Shown here: positions 11,932 through 20,953 of the stretch, in pieces
How the letters are laid out: each line of letters opens with the position of its first letter
How positions within the stretch are numbered: the first letter of the stretch is position 1
Source of the DNA: a virus
Length of the DNA stretch: 34,035 nt
Virus record (IMG/VR): IMGVR_UViG_3300028025_001045
Span: 1-34,035 of that record
Direction: 5' to 3' (one strand)
Notes under the pieces: model-generated
What the model saw: the letters and a program-made list of their open reading frames with translations, nothing else
Databases searched by the model: none
Told to the model about the DNA's origin: nothing
Position numbers and translations under genes: made by a program

Positions 11932-12131
11932 ACATTCCATACAACAACGGCAAAGTCAGCATTGGTAAGTATTATGTGCCACCTAAGTATGTTGAGAAAG
12001 ACACCGATATGCTAGAGCTTCAGTCTTATTTAATCTATGACCCAGCCCGTCTTAATAGGGCGTATTGGACTGAAAAAGGTCTGTTGCTACTAGGACTCTT
12101 TATTGTCTTGGTTATATTCCTCAAGAGCTAG
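11928..12131 (+). CDS. Small membrane-tail protein, 67 aa
   Basis: Start at 11928 has TTAGGGGGG upstream, better than the frame's earlier start at 11892. The product begins MNIPYNNGKVSIGKYYVPPKY, a signature I recall from small proteins of related phages, and ends with a hydrophobic helix (GLLLLGLFIVLVIFLKS). Probably membrane-anchored by its C-terminus. It overlaps the convergent endolysin gene by 42 bases. Function unknown. Confidence 0.7.
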   Translation: MNIPYNNGKVSIGKYYVPPKYVEKDTDMLELQSYLIYDPARLNRAYWTEKGLLLLGLFIVLVIFLKS

Positions 12132-12632
12132 TTTTCTAGCATCCTCAACCCGATTAAGCCACCCTTTAATAAAGCGAGCTTGGTCGGGTTTTCTTGCCAC
12201 TATGCCTTGATAGAAGTCTGCCCTAGCGTCTGAAAACTTTGCAATAAGGTCTTTAGGCTCTGCATCATTAATTGCTGCCATAGTCTTAGGCCCGATAACT
12301 CCATCAGCCACGCATCCGATTGCCTGTTGTAGCGTCTTAACGCTTCTGCCTGTGCCTGCATTAACGGCAAAATCGAATACCACATAATCTAAGCCTTTCG
12401 GTAGGACTTCACAATAACTAGGATTCCAATACTTCATTTTATACATTGAGCCGACTTTTTCGGGGGTCAAGGCTCGCATATCAGCTTCGGATACAGGATG
12501 CCCCACAAATTCTTCCCAAACACGCTTAGTAACGCCTAGATTGGTCATACCGCCTGAGTCTAGGGGGTCATTAACAAAACCACCCTCGTGCTTTAGGATG
12601 CGTTTTAAGGATTTCTCAAACTCGCCTGTCAT
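12090..12632 (-). CDS. Endolysin, GH108-type muramidase with peptidoglycan-binding domain
   Basis: 180 residues. The N-terminal KHEGGFVNDPLDSGGMTNLGVT contains the conserved EGG with catalytic Glu16 and the GG.TN.G motif of glycoside hydrolase family 108. From about 95 the GRSVKTLQQAIGCVADGVIGPKT part fits a small peptidoglycan-binding domain. It would cut the cell wall at the end of infection. There is no signal sequence, so release depends on the neighbouring holin. Starts by ATGA overlap with the holin gene. Confidence 0.9.
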   Translation of the reverse strand: MTGEFEKSLKRILKHEGGFVNDPLDSGGMTNLGVTKRVWEEFVGHPVSEADMRALTPEKVGSMYKMKYWNPSYCEVLPKGLDYVVFDFAVNAGTGRSVKTLQQAIGCVADGVIGPKTMAAINDAEPKDLIAKFSDARADFYQGIVARKPDQARFIKGWLNRVEDARKLALEEYNQDNKES

Positions 12633-13024
12633 TTCTTACGCATCTCCATAATCTTCTCTAGCGAGCGACCACCAAAATAGAATGACATAATTAGCATACC
12701 CCATTGACCTAATAGCTCAACATAGTTGTTATTGACTTCAATATCGGCAGCAGATAGCCCCGCAAACGAGGTATAAACTAACAAAATAAAAATAAGAGTC
12801 ATTGGGCGAATATTCTTAGATAGCCAAGAGTCGGAAGCCATATCTGCTTGTTGGCGTTTGGTTAGTTCTTGGGCTTCAATATTGTCAGCATTGAGTTCAG
12901 CTAACCTACCTTCTTGTTGCATCTGTAATAGTTCTTTTTGAGCCTTAGCCTTAGCTTCAGGGTCAGGAATAAACTTGTCTAGGACTTTCATCCCTACATC
13001 AAATAGTGCCATCAAAGGTATCAT
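12629..13024 (-). CDS. Holin-like membrane protein
   Basis: 131 residues. It has a basic helical N-terminal part (EAKAKAQKELLQMQQEG), then two clear hydrophobic segments (MTLIFILLVYTSFAGLSA and LLGQWGMLIMSFYFGG) and a charged C-terminus. This layout matches a phage holin family described as three-helix holins of the gene-transfer-agent type. Position directly before the endolysin supports the call. An alternative start at the second Met (MALFDVG) is possible. Confidence 0.8.
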   Translation of the reverse strand: MIPLMALFDVGMKVLDKFIPDPEAKAKAQKELLQMQQEGRLAELNADNIEAQELTKRQQADMASDSWLSKNIRPMTLIFILLVYTSFAGLSAADIEVNNNYVELLGQWGMLIMSFYFGGRSLEKIMEMRKK

Positions 13025-13455
13025 TTACCACCCCATACTAAAAAATAAGCTATCCAAGTTGCAACCACAAAACACCAAAATTGTGCCGTTCTAGCCTTGT
13101 TTAAATCTTTGTTAAATTGATTCTGAAACTCTTTCTCTTGCTTCTCTAGCTTGGCTTTTAGGGCTTCAACTTCTGCCCATCGTTTGCCATACTTTCTTAA
13201 AAAATCTGCTCTAATCTGTGCTTCTTCTCGTCTAACTCGTTCTTCGTGTTCCCATTGCATCAATACCCGTTTTAGGAATAACTCTTTGCGGACTTCGTTT
13301 TCTCGTAACTCTCTGCGTCTATCTATATTTCGTTGTACTGCAACATCGGTGGCTTCTTTTTGAACATTCTCAATACTTTTAGAAAGTTCTTTAGCCGATT
13401 GACGGCTTGTATCAAGGTTACTGGTTAGGGTTTTAATCCCTTCGTGAAGTTCCAT
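13021..13455 (-). CDS. Coiled-coil protein with C-terminal membrane anchor
   Basis: 144 residues from ATG 13455; an upstream ATG at 13482 is also in frame. Residues 1-115 are charged and helical, rich in E, K, R and Q, followed by a C-terminal hydrophobic segment (FWCFVVATWIAYFLVWG). In the lysis region it could be a spanin-like or holin-regulating protein, but the anchor is at the wrong end for a classical i-spanin. No family recognised. Coupled to the holin by ATGA. Confidence 0.65.
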   Translation of the reverse strand: MELHEGIKTLTSNLDTSRQSAKELSKSIENVQKEATDVAVQRNIDRRRELRENEVRKELFLKRVLMQWEHEERVRREEAQIRADFLRKYGKRWAEVEALKAKLEKQEKEFQNQFNKDLNKARTAQFWCFVVATWIAYFLVWGGK

Positions 13456-13459
13456 AGTT

Positions 13460-13627
13460 TCATTTTGGCAAAGACCACCCATGAGTTGTTAGGTAGGCAT
13501 AGCCTAAACCAGCTACAAAGACATAAAACAATGTTCGTATAGAGAACCAACCAAACTGGGCTACTTTCTCGTTTAACCACTCTTTAATGGCTTCTTTGAC
13601 GATTTCTTTTTCAATTTCGTTAGGCAT
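13460..13627 (-). CDS. Small membrane protein of the lysis region, 55 aa
   Basis: Starts at ATG 13627 with AGGAAG upstream. The N-terminal half is a charged helix (MPNEIEKEIVKEAIKEWLNE), the second half a membrane segment (FSIRTLFYVFVAGLGYAYL). It lies between the coiled-coil protein and the basic protein in the lysis region and overlaps the latter by eight bases. A role in lysis is inferred from place; no family named. Confidence 0.65.
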   Translation of the reverse strand: MPNEIEKEIVKEAIKEWLNEKVAQFGWFSIRTLFYVFVAGLGYAYLTTHGWSLPK

Positions 13628-13787
13628 TTTTCTTCCTAACTGTAGTCTTTTTAACAGCAGGTTTACGCTTAACCGCAGGTTTTTTGGGCGTGGCTTTTAC
13701 TTCACCTTGCCAATTATTAAGCACAGTAAGCCAATGCACCTTTTTGGTGTAGCCCATCTTATCGAACATCCAATCAATTAGGAACAT
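13620..13787 (-). CDS. Small protein with Lys/Pro/Ala-rich tail, 55 aa
   Basis: Begins MFLIDWMFDKMGYTKK and has a C-terminal tail built of KPAVKRKPAVKKT-like units, resembling histone H1-like tails. AGAGG precedes the ATG, and it overlaps both neighbours by a few bases. It may bind nucleic acid or a membrane surface; function unknown. The repeated KPAVK motif is directly visible. Confidence 0.6.
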   Translation of the reverse strand: MFLIDWMFDKMGYTKKVHWLTVLNNWQGEVKATPKKPAVKRKPAVKKTTVRKKNA

Positions 13788-14271
13788 TTTGCACCTCTAC
13801 ATAGTTAGGGTCGTTGGGCCAAGTAACAGTTAATTGTGCCAATTCATCAACATTTGTGCAAGCATTAACCGCAGTAATAGCGTTCTCACAAGTAGTCCGT
13901 ATTGATGCTCTCCATGTGTTCCAATCGCTTGGGATTGGGGTAGATGTTTCTACTGACTTTACGACCATCCAATCAGTTGGCAAAAGTATGGAATATGCGG
14001 TGGTTCTTAGCTGACTAACCGCATTGGTTTTGCAAGTATCTAAGTCTTTGGGATTGTTTATGTAAGTTAATGTTGCACCATTTAGTTCTTGGCTAACCCA
14101 ATAATATTGTTGATTGGCGGGGCTATTAGTCGCAATGACTTCCTCTAAACCAATCTCAGCCTTTTCTTGTGGGGTAGATAGGTTTAACCAATTCTGTGGG
14201 TACTGAATCCCGTTAATCTCAAAGGCTGTGCCTTCTTGAATATAAGTGTTTGTGGTGGTTGAATAGAACAT
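13774..14271 (-). CDS. Tail fibre assembly-like protein
   Basis: 165 residues with AGGAA upstream of the ATG. The N-terminal FYSTTTNTYIQEGTAFEINGIQYPQNW and the C-terminal LLPTDWMVVKSVETSTPIPSDWNTW-like part match proteins found after fibre genes in phages (fibre assembly or DUF4376-type). It would assist folding or attachment of the adjacent 776-residue fibre, which is just upstream and in the same operon. Confidence in the exact family is moderate. Confidence 0.6.
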   Translation of the reverse strand: MFYSTTTNTYIQEGTAFEINGIQYPQNWLNLSTPQEKAEIGLEEVIATNSPANQQYYWVSQELNGATLTYINNPKDLDTCKTNAVSQLRTTAYSILLPTDWMVVKSVETSTPIPSDWNTWRASIRTTCENAITAVNACTNVDELAQLTVTWPNDPNYVEVQNVPN

Positions 14272-14279
14272 AATATTTC

Positions 14280-16610
14280 CTATCGTGCGTTAGCGTATTT
14301 AAAGGGTGATTCGGCAAATGCCATGTAAATTAAAGTGTTACTACTGCCGTTTATAGCTGGGTCAGTTGCTCGAATTTTAAATCCATTAGACAGAATATCA
14401 CTAGAGTAAGTTGTGCTATTTGTTTCTGCTCCTGATGAGTTTGGAAACAAATTAAGCGTTGTTTGGTTATAAGTATCTCTAGATGTGTCTATAATAATCC
14501 AGCCATTACCTGATGCACTTGCGTTTTTAACCATTAAAAACCTAGGTCTAAACCCTGTGTACACAAAAGTTCCATCCGTAGAACCATTACCTGTGTATGA
14601 GCCAAATGCAGAGTATCCAGCAATTGGGGTAAAGCAATATGCAACCATGTTATCGCCATTGGTTGCGCCCGAACCAGCATAAGTAAATACAGTTGATGTA
14701 GGTGCAGTGCTATTCCAAAATGCAGGGCTGTATGCCGCATCTGTAGTGTTTAAGTTTAATCTATTACCCCACCCTATGCTATTACACCCTACATCCCAGT
14801 TATATGCGGTTGTTCTTGATTTAAGAATAATAAATTGCGGGGCAACGCCAAGTCCATGACCAATTGTTGAAGTTGTTGAACTATGTACCCAAGTAACAAC
14901 ACTAAACCCGCTTGTTGTATTAGCACTTACTGTAGATGTAATAGAACCTGCTGTGTTGGTTACTCCTGTGCCATTAGCTTTCCATTGCCAAGCAACATAA
15001 GTGTTTGTGCTTTGATTTGCTCCAGCATCGTTACCAACAGAAAATCCATTGCTATTAAATGCTGTTAATGAGCCAGCAGTTGTACTTTCTGCGGTAGTTA
15101 AATTTGAAGAAAGTCTTTGTAAAACGCCACGAGTAACATCAAATAGAGCATGATTAAAAGTTGTGTCTCTACCCTTATACCAAACTAAGTCAGGTTGCAT
15201 AGAGCCTGAATTAGTAATAGTTTGAGTTGAGCCATTACCTGTATACAGAGTAGCATCCATATACTTATTCGCTGTTGTAGATGCAGTAGCACCAATCGTA
15301 GGAGTAGGTAAGTTAAATGTGTTTAGTGCTACAAAGCCTGTTGGTGGGGTGTAAGCGAATGGTCTTTGACCGAAGTTCCAATCTGAAGTAGCTCCATAAG
15401 GTCTGCCACAGAAGGTAAATGTTCCTACTAAGCCTGTAAATGCTGTTCCTTGGCTTACATTATTTTTATAAAAAGTAACAGTTCCAGCATCCATGTCAAG
15501 CGCAATTCCAATAACATCTGTGCTAGTAAATGTTGCGCCATAAGATGAACTAGAACCATTGTTATACTTGGTTGCGTTAGCATGGTATCCGTAACTATTA
15601 GCAGTTGCTCCGGGGTAATCAGCGGCATCTGTGACCAAAACAACACCAGGAGCATCTGGTCCACCTGTTACTTCGGCATACCATTTTCCTGATGAAGCTC
15701 CGATAGTTCCTTGGATTCCTTCATTAATGCTTGCGCCAACTGTTAAGGTTAAGTTAGCATTTGAAACAGTTACCCCACTTGTTTTTTTAAGAGGATTCCA
15801 TACACAATAATTAGCCGCAGTAGCACTTGTCAGCGTAGGCACATCGGTCATGCTGTCATAAGTAGAGCCAGCAGTAATGCTGATATTGTTTGTAGTCCAA
15901 TAGTTTGCGTTGCCTGAGAAGTCTTTTCCTAGTCCCACATTCGATGATGTAGTCAGAGCAGAGTTATCGGTAAATGGTAAATAGAATCCATTAGTGCCGT
16001 AAGTTCCTGTGTATTTCTTAGGAATCCATACACCTGTGGTTGAGGATGTTTCACCGAATGAGGATGGGGTTAGGGTTTGTCCATCAATTGCATTAATTTC
16101 AGCCATGTAGCCATCAAAATAACCGCCACTTATATAAGTACCAATACCTCTATTGTTACCATCATTGTCAAACCAAGATACTGTGGCATTTAAACCAAGA
16201 TTGTTTGTAGTGCCAAATGCAGTTATTTGTTGACCATTAAGGTATAAACTCTGTCTATTAGATGAAGTAGCTTGAGTTGTATCCCAACTAGCAACTAAAT
16301 GATACCAAGCCGATGGGTCACGAAATACTTGAGTTGTAATAAAAGTATTTGAACCGCCATTTTGCCAAACCAATTGATTGGAAGAATTAAAATACAAGTA
16401 AAAGATTGTTCCGCTACTTTTTCCAACAAGATATTGGTTAGCTTGACCTATGCCTTTAAACCAAATTGATATTGTTCCTATGGTTGTGCTGGTTGCCGCA
16501 ACACTTGGAGTTCTATTTAAATAAGCAGATGCACTAGACCGAAAGCGTAGGGAGTTGGTTAGGTTATAACCACTTGGCCCGTTAGCAGTAAAGACTACAG
16601 GTAGGGTCAT
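14280..16610 (-). CDS. Tail fibre/receptor-binding protein with LamG and SPRY-like domains
   Basis: 776 residues. Residues about 10-210 contain a LamG/concanavalin-type fold pattern (TISIWFKGIGQANQYLVGKS, YHLVASWDTT, YLNGQQI). Around 290-400 a SPRY-like part (WYAEVTGG ... GIALDMDAGTVTFYKNN) follows, then repeats of the type YTGNGSTQTI and YTGNGSTDGTFVYTGF found in aquatic phage fibres. It probably binds surface glycans. It starts with an ATGA overlap with the preceding fibre gene. Confidence 0.75.
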   Translation of the reverse strand: MTLPVVFTANGPSGYNLTNSLRFRSSASAYLNRTPSVAATSTTIGTISIWFKGIGQANQYLVGKSSGTIFYLYFNSSNQLVWQNGGSNTFITTQVFRDPSAWYHLVASWDTTQATSSNRQSLYLNGQQITAFGTTNNLGLNATVSWFDNDGNNRGIGTYISGGYFDGYMAEINAIDGQTLTPSSFGETSSTTGVWIPKKYTGTYGTNGFYLPFTDNSALTTSSNVGLGKDFSGNANYWTTNNISITAGSTYDSMTDVPTLTSATAANYCVWNPLKKTSGVTVSNANLTLTVGASINEGIQGTIGASSGKWYAEVTGGPDAPGVVLVTDAADYPGATANSYGYHANATKYNNGSSSSYGATFTSTDVIGIALDMDAGTVTFYKNNVSQGTAFTGLVGTFTFCGRPYGATSDWNFGQRPFAYTPPTGFVALNTFNLPTPTIGATASTTANKYMDATLYTGNGSTQTITNSGSMQPDLVWYKGRDTTFNHALFDVTRGVLQRLSSNLTTAESTTAGSLTAFNSNGFSVGNDAGANQSTNTYVAWQWKANGTGVTNTAGSITSTVSANTTSGFSVVTWVHSSTTSTIGHGLGVAPQFIILKSRTTAYNWDVGCNSIGWGNRLNLNTTDAAYSPAFWNSTAPTSTVFTYAGSGATNGDNMVAYCFTPIAGYSAFGSYTGNGSTDGTFVYTGFRPRFLMVKNASASGNGWIIIDTSRDTYNQTTLNLFPNSSGAETNSTTYSSDILSNGFKIRATDPAINGSSNTLIYMAFAESPFKYANAR

Positions 16611-17338
16611 GCAACCCCCAAACTTCTACCTTGCTCGTATAGGTTTGTACCATCAGAGCGGAATACAAAATAGTCTTTAGCACTAGCACCTGTTGATAAG
16701 GTAGGTGCAGTTCCACCCGCCCACTTAAATACTGCGTTCCAAGTTAGAGTATTTGACCCTGCGTTTTGGATAACTGCTAGACCATAATAAGCCCCGTTTA
16801 CAAGTCCTGTAGGTGCGCCCATTGTTCTGTTATTCGATACAAAGGTAAAGGTAGCGACTTGGGCAGTATTAGCCGCCCATGCAATCGTAGCACCATCGGT
16901 TAAAGCTACATTACCAAAGTATTGTTGAGCAGTAAAGTTTGTAGCGGTTGCGGGGGCTACATACTCTGTACCTGCGGTGGCTACAGCAACCACGCCTGAA
17001 GTACCTTTTAAGACCCCTGTTAAGGATGTAGCAAGGGTAGTCGTACCTGTAACTGTTAAGGTTGTAAACGAACCTGTACCGCCACTAACTAAAGCGTCAG
17101 CATAAGCCTTAGTAACTGCATCGGTTGATAAAGTAGGGGTAGCTAAGTTAACAATTTTGTTACTATTTAAATTTAAATTACCCGACATTGATGTTTGACC
17201 ATCGGCAGCTACCGAATCAGTCAAAGCAGAAGCTATATCACTAAGTGTGTTATTAGCCCATGTACTTGCAATGGTTGTGCCTGTAACTACGGGATTACCC
17301 GCAGGTAGGGAATATGTGCCTGACCCGTTTCTACTCAT
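16607..17338 (-). CDS. Tail fibre protein
   Basis: 243 residues. The beginning (MSRNGSGTYSLPAGNPVVTGTTI, then STWANNTLSDIASALTDSV, DGQTSMSGNLNLNSNKIVNLATP) is a pattern I recall from many phage and prophage fibre N-terminal parts, which attach the fibre to the baseplate. The C-terminal part is Thr/Gly/Ala-rich. Probably works together with the 776-residue protein as distal part. Confidence 0.75.
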   Translation of the reverse strand: MSRNGSGTYSLPAGNPVVTGTTIASTWANNTLSDIASALTDSVAADGQTSMSGNLNLNSNKIVNLATPTLSTDAVTKAYADALVSGGTGSFTTLTVTGTTTLATSLTGVLKGTSGVVAVATAGTEYVAPATATNFTAQQYFGNVALTDGATIAWAANTAQVATFTFVSNNRTMGAPTGLVNGAYYGLAVIQNAGSNTLTWNAVFKWAGGTAPTLSTGASAKDYFVFRSDGTNLYEQGRSLGVA

Positions 17339-19214
17339 TTTCTTCTCCGCTCATTGCTTGACCAGTTCTTTGTATGCCTTGAATGGTTAAAAGTCTAGCC
17401 AAATCGTTTCTAGTTTTAGCATCCATTTTAGCTTTTGGCATTCTGCCTGCACGCATTAGACGCAAAGTTTCTTCAGGTGATAACAAAGATTCTGCTAATT
17501 TTTGCGCCATTTCTTTGTTTGCTCGCCCATAAGCAACATCACCCATTCTTGAAATTAATCCTGTGCCTGTTGCATTTGACAAAGCAGTAGGAATGCCAGC
17601 CCGTTGAATCATGTTGCTGTATGCTAGTTTTTGAACAGTATCCGAACCTACGCCTTTACCAGCTTCTGCAGCAAACTTAGTTCGTGCTAAATCTTCTTTA
17701 ATAGCGTTTAAGCGTTCAATCTGACGATTAGTTAGCTTGCCTTCGTCAATTAACTTTTGTAAATCTTGAGCAAAACGAGAAATGTATATTTTTTCGTTTT
17801 CGGGTGAAATAGACTTTTTAGCTAATTTAGCAATTGATTCTAGTTGTTCTACTGGTTTAGACAGTTTTTCGTAAGTTACCCGTGCTGTTTTGTACTCAGG
17901 GCTTACAGTTTCAATAAAACCTAAAAGTCTGTTTTTAGCGGTCATTAAGCCATTCAATTCTGCGCTAGTAGCACCAGCATTGTCACGCTCTAACTTGGCT
18001 TTGACGGCTTTAATTTGGTCATCTAATGCCATTTTGGTTTCATGCAGTCCACGCATAGAACCAGCAGGGTCAGCAATATCTAAACCTCTGTTAGCAGCAT
18101 TTACTTGTGCGTCTGACATAGCCCGTTTAATTGCTGGAGTTTTTGTAAGACCCGCTATTTCTTTGGTCATTTGGGGCGTAAGTTGACCTAAATTTAATGG
18201 TTTTAGTGCATCGTCATATAAATCATCTGCTACCCGTTCTCTTAAGTTTGTGTATTTAGATACACGGCTTTCAGATGCAATATTACGCAAAGCGTTAGCC
18301 CTTGCTTCATTTTGAGCAGATTGTCTAGCGGCAACTAAATTAGCTGCAACAGGCGAATTAGCGACAGCCGTTCTTTGTAATGCGGCTAAACTTGGAACGC
18401 CAGCTACTTCAGCAGCAGTTGGCATAGAGCCAGCAACTAATGGCTGTGTTGCTCTTAAATTACGCATTGCTTGTGGGGCTTCGCCACCAGCAGCTTCTCG
18501 TAAAAAACGACCAATAATTTGTTCTTGACCTTTTTCATAAAATGGCTCAACCATACCTTTTGCTGATTGAAATCCTTTAGAAATAAGGTTACTTACTACT
18601 GGGGCAACTGCACCTAATGGTAAACCTATTGCTGTTCCAACTGCAGCATTTTTACCCATTTGTTGATACATAGGTGCGCCAGTTTCTCCTGTTTCAACAG
18701 GTTGTAAAACTCCTTGTACAGCACCGCCAGCACCAGTTACTGCAGCACCTTGAACATAAGGATTGGCACGGGTAAAACTAGGAATTGCACCTATTGGTTT
18801 TGCTATTGCAGCAGCAGGCAATACAGCACCAGTTACACGGCCACCAAAATATGACGCTGGATTTGCTTCTGAATATACTTCACCTTCTTGTGCTAAACGC
18901 TTGACAGCATCACTAACTCCCCTACGACCACCTGTAACTATTTGCGCTGCACCTAATAATGGGTCAATAGCAGATTTAGTAACACCTGCAGCAAACGATT
19001 CTAAGGGTCTTGGTGTTTCTTCAATGTTTCTTTTGCCACGATTTATTGGTCTACCTGTAGCCGCACCGCCAGCAGTTTCACCAAAAGACATTGGTGATGC
19101 TGAAGTTGCTACTTGTTCTGCAATCATAGTTTGAGCTTGTTCAGGGGTAGTGCCTTCTGCTACCTCAAACCTAGCAATACGACCATCTGGCATTTGAAAT
19201 CGTGCTATAGGCAT
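17331..19214 (-). CDS. Large internal virion-type protein
   Basis: 627 residues. The opening PIARFQMPDGRIARFEVAEG and TPEQAQTMIAEQ is common in large virion proteins of podophages, followed by Ala/Gly-rich stretches (TGAVLPAAAIAKPIGAIPS and GTAIGLPLGAVAPVVSN) that may insert into membranes, then long charged helices. It may be ejected with the DNA. No enzymatic motif was seen. It overlaps the start of the fibre gene. Confidence 0.6.
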   Translation of the reverse strand: MPIARFQMPDGRIARFEVAEGTTPEQAQTMIAEQVATSASPMSFGETAGGAATGRPINRGKRNIEETPRPLESFAAGVTKSAIDPLLGAAQIVTGGRRGVSDAVKRLAQEGEVYSEANPASYFGGRVTGAVLPAAAIAKPIGAIPSFTRANPYVQGAAVTGAGGAVQGVLQPVETGETGAPMYQQMGKNAAVGTAIGLPLGAVAPVVSNLISKGFQSAKGMVEPFYEKGQEQIIGRFLREAAGGEAPQAMRNLRATQPLVAGSMPTAAEVAGVPSLAALQRTAVANSPVAANLVAARQSAQNEARANALRNIASESRVSKYTNLRERVADDLYDDALKPLNLGQLTPQMTKEIAGLTKTPAIKRAMSDAQVNAANRGLDIADPAGSMRGLHETKMALDDQIKAVKAKLERDNAGATSAELNGLMTAKNRLLGFIETVSPEYKTARVTYEKLSKPVEQLESIAKLAKKSISPENEKIYISRFAQDLQKLIDEGKLTNRQIERLNAIKEDLARTKFAAEAGKGVGSDTVQKLAYSNMIQRAGIPTALSNATGTGLISRMGDVAYGRANKEMAQKLAESLLSPEETLRLMRAGRMPKAKMDAKTRNDLARLLTIQGIQRTGQAMSGEENE

Positions 19215-20407
19215 TATTGTTGTCCTGTAGGTGCTGGCTCAAATCCTAAAAACTTAGGTGCTTTTACGGCAGGAACATTTAATTGTTGCCCAACAGTAGA
19301 TTTAGGTTTTTCTTCTTTTTTAGGTGTGGTTTGTGGCTTAAACACATCAATCTTGCCAATATCATCAGGGTTTAGATTGTTTCTTAAAGCAATGTCCCTG
19401 TATTCATTAAACTTTTCGTTATATTGATTTAATGAAGTTTGATAAAACTCGTCAGATAATTTTCTAAAATCTTCACGCTGTGCTGGATTTAATTTTTGTC
19501 CTGTTACACGCAAATTAGCATAATTATACAATCGGTCTAATGCACCGCTTGCTTGCATAGCTAATAACAATTCAGATTCACGAACTACAGAACCTGGGTC
19601 TAATAACTTCATAAACTTGGTTGCAGCAGCAAGGTCTCCAGCAGGAGATTTGGCATTTAAACCAGTATTAATTTGATTCCATGCGTTTTTAACTTCTTGA
19701 TAACCTTTGTAAATGCCTTCATTATTAAATTCTTTTCTAAGAGATAGGGCGTTACCAAAATCTTTTGAAGATGCTTCTTTTGGTGCTTGGAAAATTACTC
19801 TTCCTGTTTGTGGGTCAATTAAATAACTTCCAACAGTTACAGGCGCACGAGTTCTGTCACCACCTTCTGCTACTTTTTTTACAGTTCCATCAGGCATTGT
19901 TACAAAACGAGCAGAACCCTCTGGCAAAGTAAACGCTTCAGGTTCAGCATTCATTCTTTGAAAAGCAAATTGTCTTTGTGCTTGCGTAGCTCTTGGATTT
20001 GTATAAAGATTTGCTAATGCAGCTTGTGGGTTAGCAGGTATGGCTGGCGTTCCAGCATCAATTAGTTCATATCCAGTAGGCGCAGGTTGAGCGGGTCTGC
20101 CTTGTTTTTGTTGCATATAATCAGTCATAGCAGATATTTCATCTGCTCGTAGCTGTTTAGCTAAATCTAATTGGCGTTGTTCAACCTTTTCTAACTCTTT
20201 TCTACCTACATAGCCTTGCAATAAAGGTGCTGCGTATTGAAAGAAACTAGGTGCAACAAAACGATTGCCTACCATTTGTCCTGATGGCGTTTGCTGACCT
20301 TGTTGCATCAACAACTCTGCCATCTTTTGTTGACGAGCAATTTGTTGTTGCTGTATCTGTTGTTCGGGGCTTAAATTGCCACCTAGGTTAAGCATTGGTT
20401 GAGCCAT
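19214..20407 (-). CDS. Internal virion / ejection-type protein
   Basis: 397 residues. The N-terminus is Gln-rich and helical (PEQQIQQQQIARQQKMAELL), followed by a linker with prolines and a C-terminal helical part (EDFRKLSDEFYQTSLNQYNEKF). It lies between the small Gln/Asn-rich protein and the 627-residue protein, a usual layout for DNA-ejection proteins of podophages. Role inferred by position and composition. The stop and the next ATG share one base (TAATG). Confidence 0.55.
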   Translation of the reverse strand: MAQPMLNLGGNLSPEQQIQQQQIARQQKMAELLMQQGQQTPSGQMVGNRFVAPSFFQYAAPLLQGYVGRKELEKVEQRQLDLAKQLRADEISAMTDYMQQKQGRPAQPAPTGYELIDAGTPAIPANPQAALANLYTNPRATQAQRQFAFQRMNAEPEAFTLPEGSARFVTMPDGTVKKVAEGGDRTRAPVTVGSYLIDPQTGRVIFQAPKEASSKDFGNALSLRKEFNNEGIYKGYQEVKNAWNQINTGLNAKSPAGDLAAATKFMKLLDPGSVVRESELLLAMQASGALDRLYNYANLRVTGQKLNPAQREDFRKLSDEFYQTSLNQYNEKFNEYRDIALRNNLNPDDIGKIDVFKPQTTPKKEEKPKSTVGQQLNVPAVKAPKFLGFEPAPTGQQ

Positions 20408-20408
20408 A

Positions 20409-20744
20409 TTACATATCGCTTATTATGTCGTTAGGATTCATACCAGCAGAATAATAGTTTTGTGCAGGTCTTTGGTTATAAGCCGACATTTCTGCATTAG
20501 CCATATTCATTCTTTGTTGGTCTTGCTGATTGCGTAGGGCATTAGCCATAGCCAATTGGTTGTAACCAGCCCCAGCTTGTTTGCCATCAACAGTCATTCC
20601 TGCTTGATTAGTCAAGTTCATGCCTTGTTGTAAAGCCTGTTGTTGCATGGCTTGTTGGGCGGCTATGTTTTGCATATACGGGGATAACCCACCTAAATCT
20701 TGGGTTTGGGGCATCTGTTGAATGTAGGGGTTGTACATATTCAT
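20409..20744 (-). CDS. Gln/Asn-rich small virion-type protein
   Basis: 111 residues, rich in Q, N, M and A (QQAMQQQALQQGMNLTNQAG). Low complexity with no catalytic motif. Similar Q-rich short proteins accompany the internal virion genes of podophages. Starts by ATGA overlap with the chaperone-like gene. Function unknown; possibly structural. Confidence 0.6.
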   Translation of the reverse strand: MNMYNPYIQQMPQTQDLGGLSPYMQNIAAQQAMQQQALQQGMNLTNQAGMTVDGKQAGAGYNQLAMANALRNQQDQQRMNMANAEMSAYNQRPAQNYYSAGMNPNDIISDM

Positions 20745-20953
20745 GGTAATAGTCCGTAATCTACGACTTTATAGCCGTCATCTAGGGTTTTAACTGCATA
20801 AGGAAACACTTGCTCTACTTCGTCAGACATTATTCCAACATGGATATTATTGCTTGTTAATGGGTTTAATTTAACCTCATCTTTGTATTCAAAGCTATAC
20901 AAGGTTAAGCCGTTATTCATTACACCGATTGCTTTAATATTTTCTTTAACCAT
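20741..20953 (-). CDS. Free-standing peptidase S74-like chaperone domain
   Basis: 70 residues beginning MVKENIKAIGVMNNGLTLY and including VGIMSDEVEQVFPYAV and YKVVDYG. This is the core of the S74 intramolecular chaperone domain (RLKENI..., G.(I/M)ADEVE, Y..VDY), which usually sits at the C-terminus of fibre or structural proteins. Here it starts at ATG 20953, eight bases before the stop of the upstream 280-residue gene, in a different frame. It may be a split chaperone or the product of frameshifting. Confidence 0.65.
   Translation of the reverse strand: MVKENIKAIGVMNNGLTLYSFEYKDEVKLNPLTSNNIHVGIMSDEVEQVFPYAVKTLDDGYKVVDYGLLP

Noticed and set aside
12200-12385. Minus-strand frame, 61 aa
   Set aside because: Out-of-frame shadow of the endolysin gene.
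18763-19134. Plus-strand frame, 123 aa
   Set aside because: Antisense to the 627-residue virion gene; composition follows its codons.
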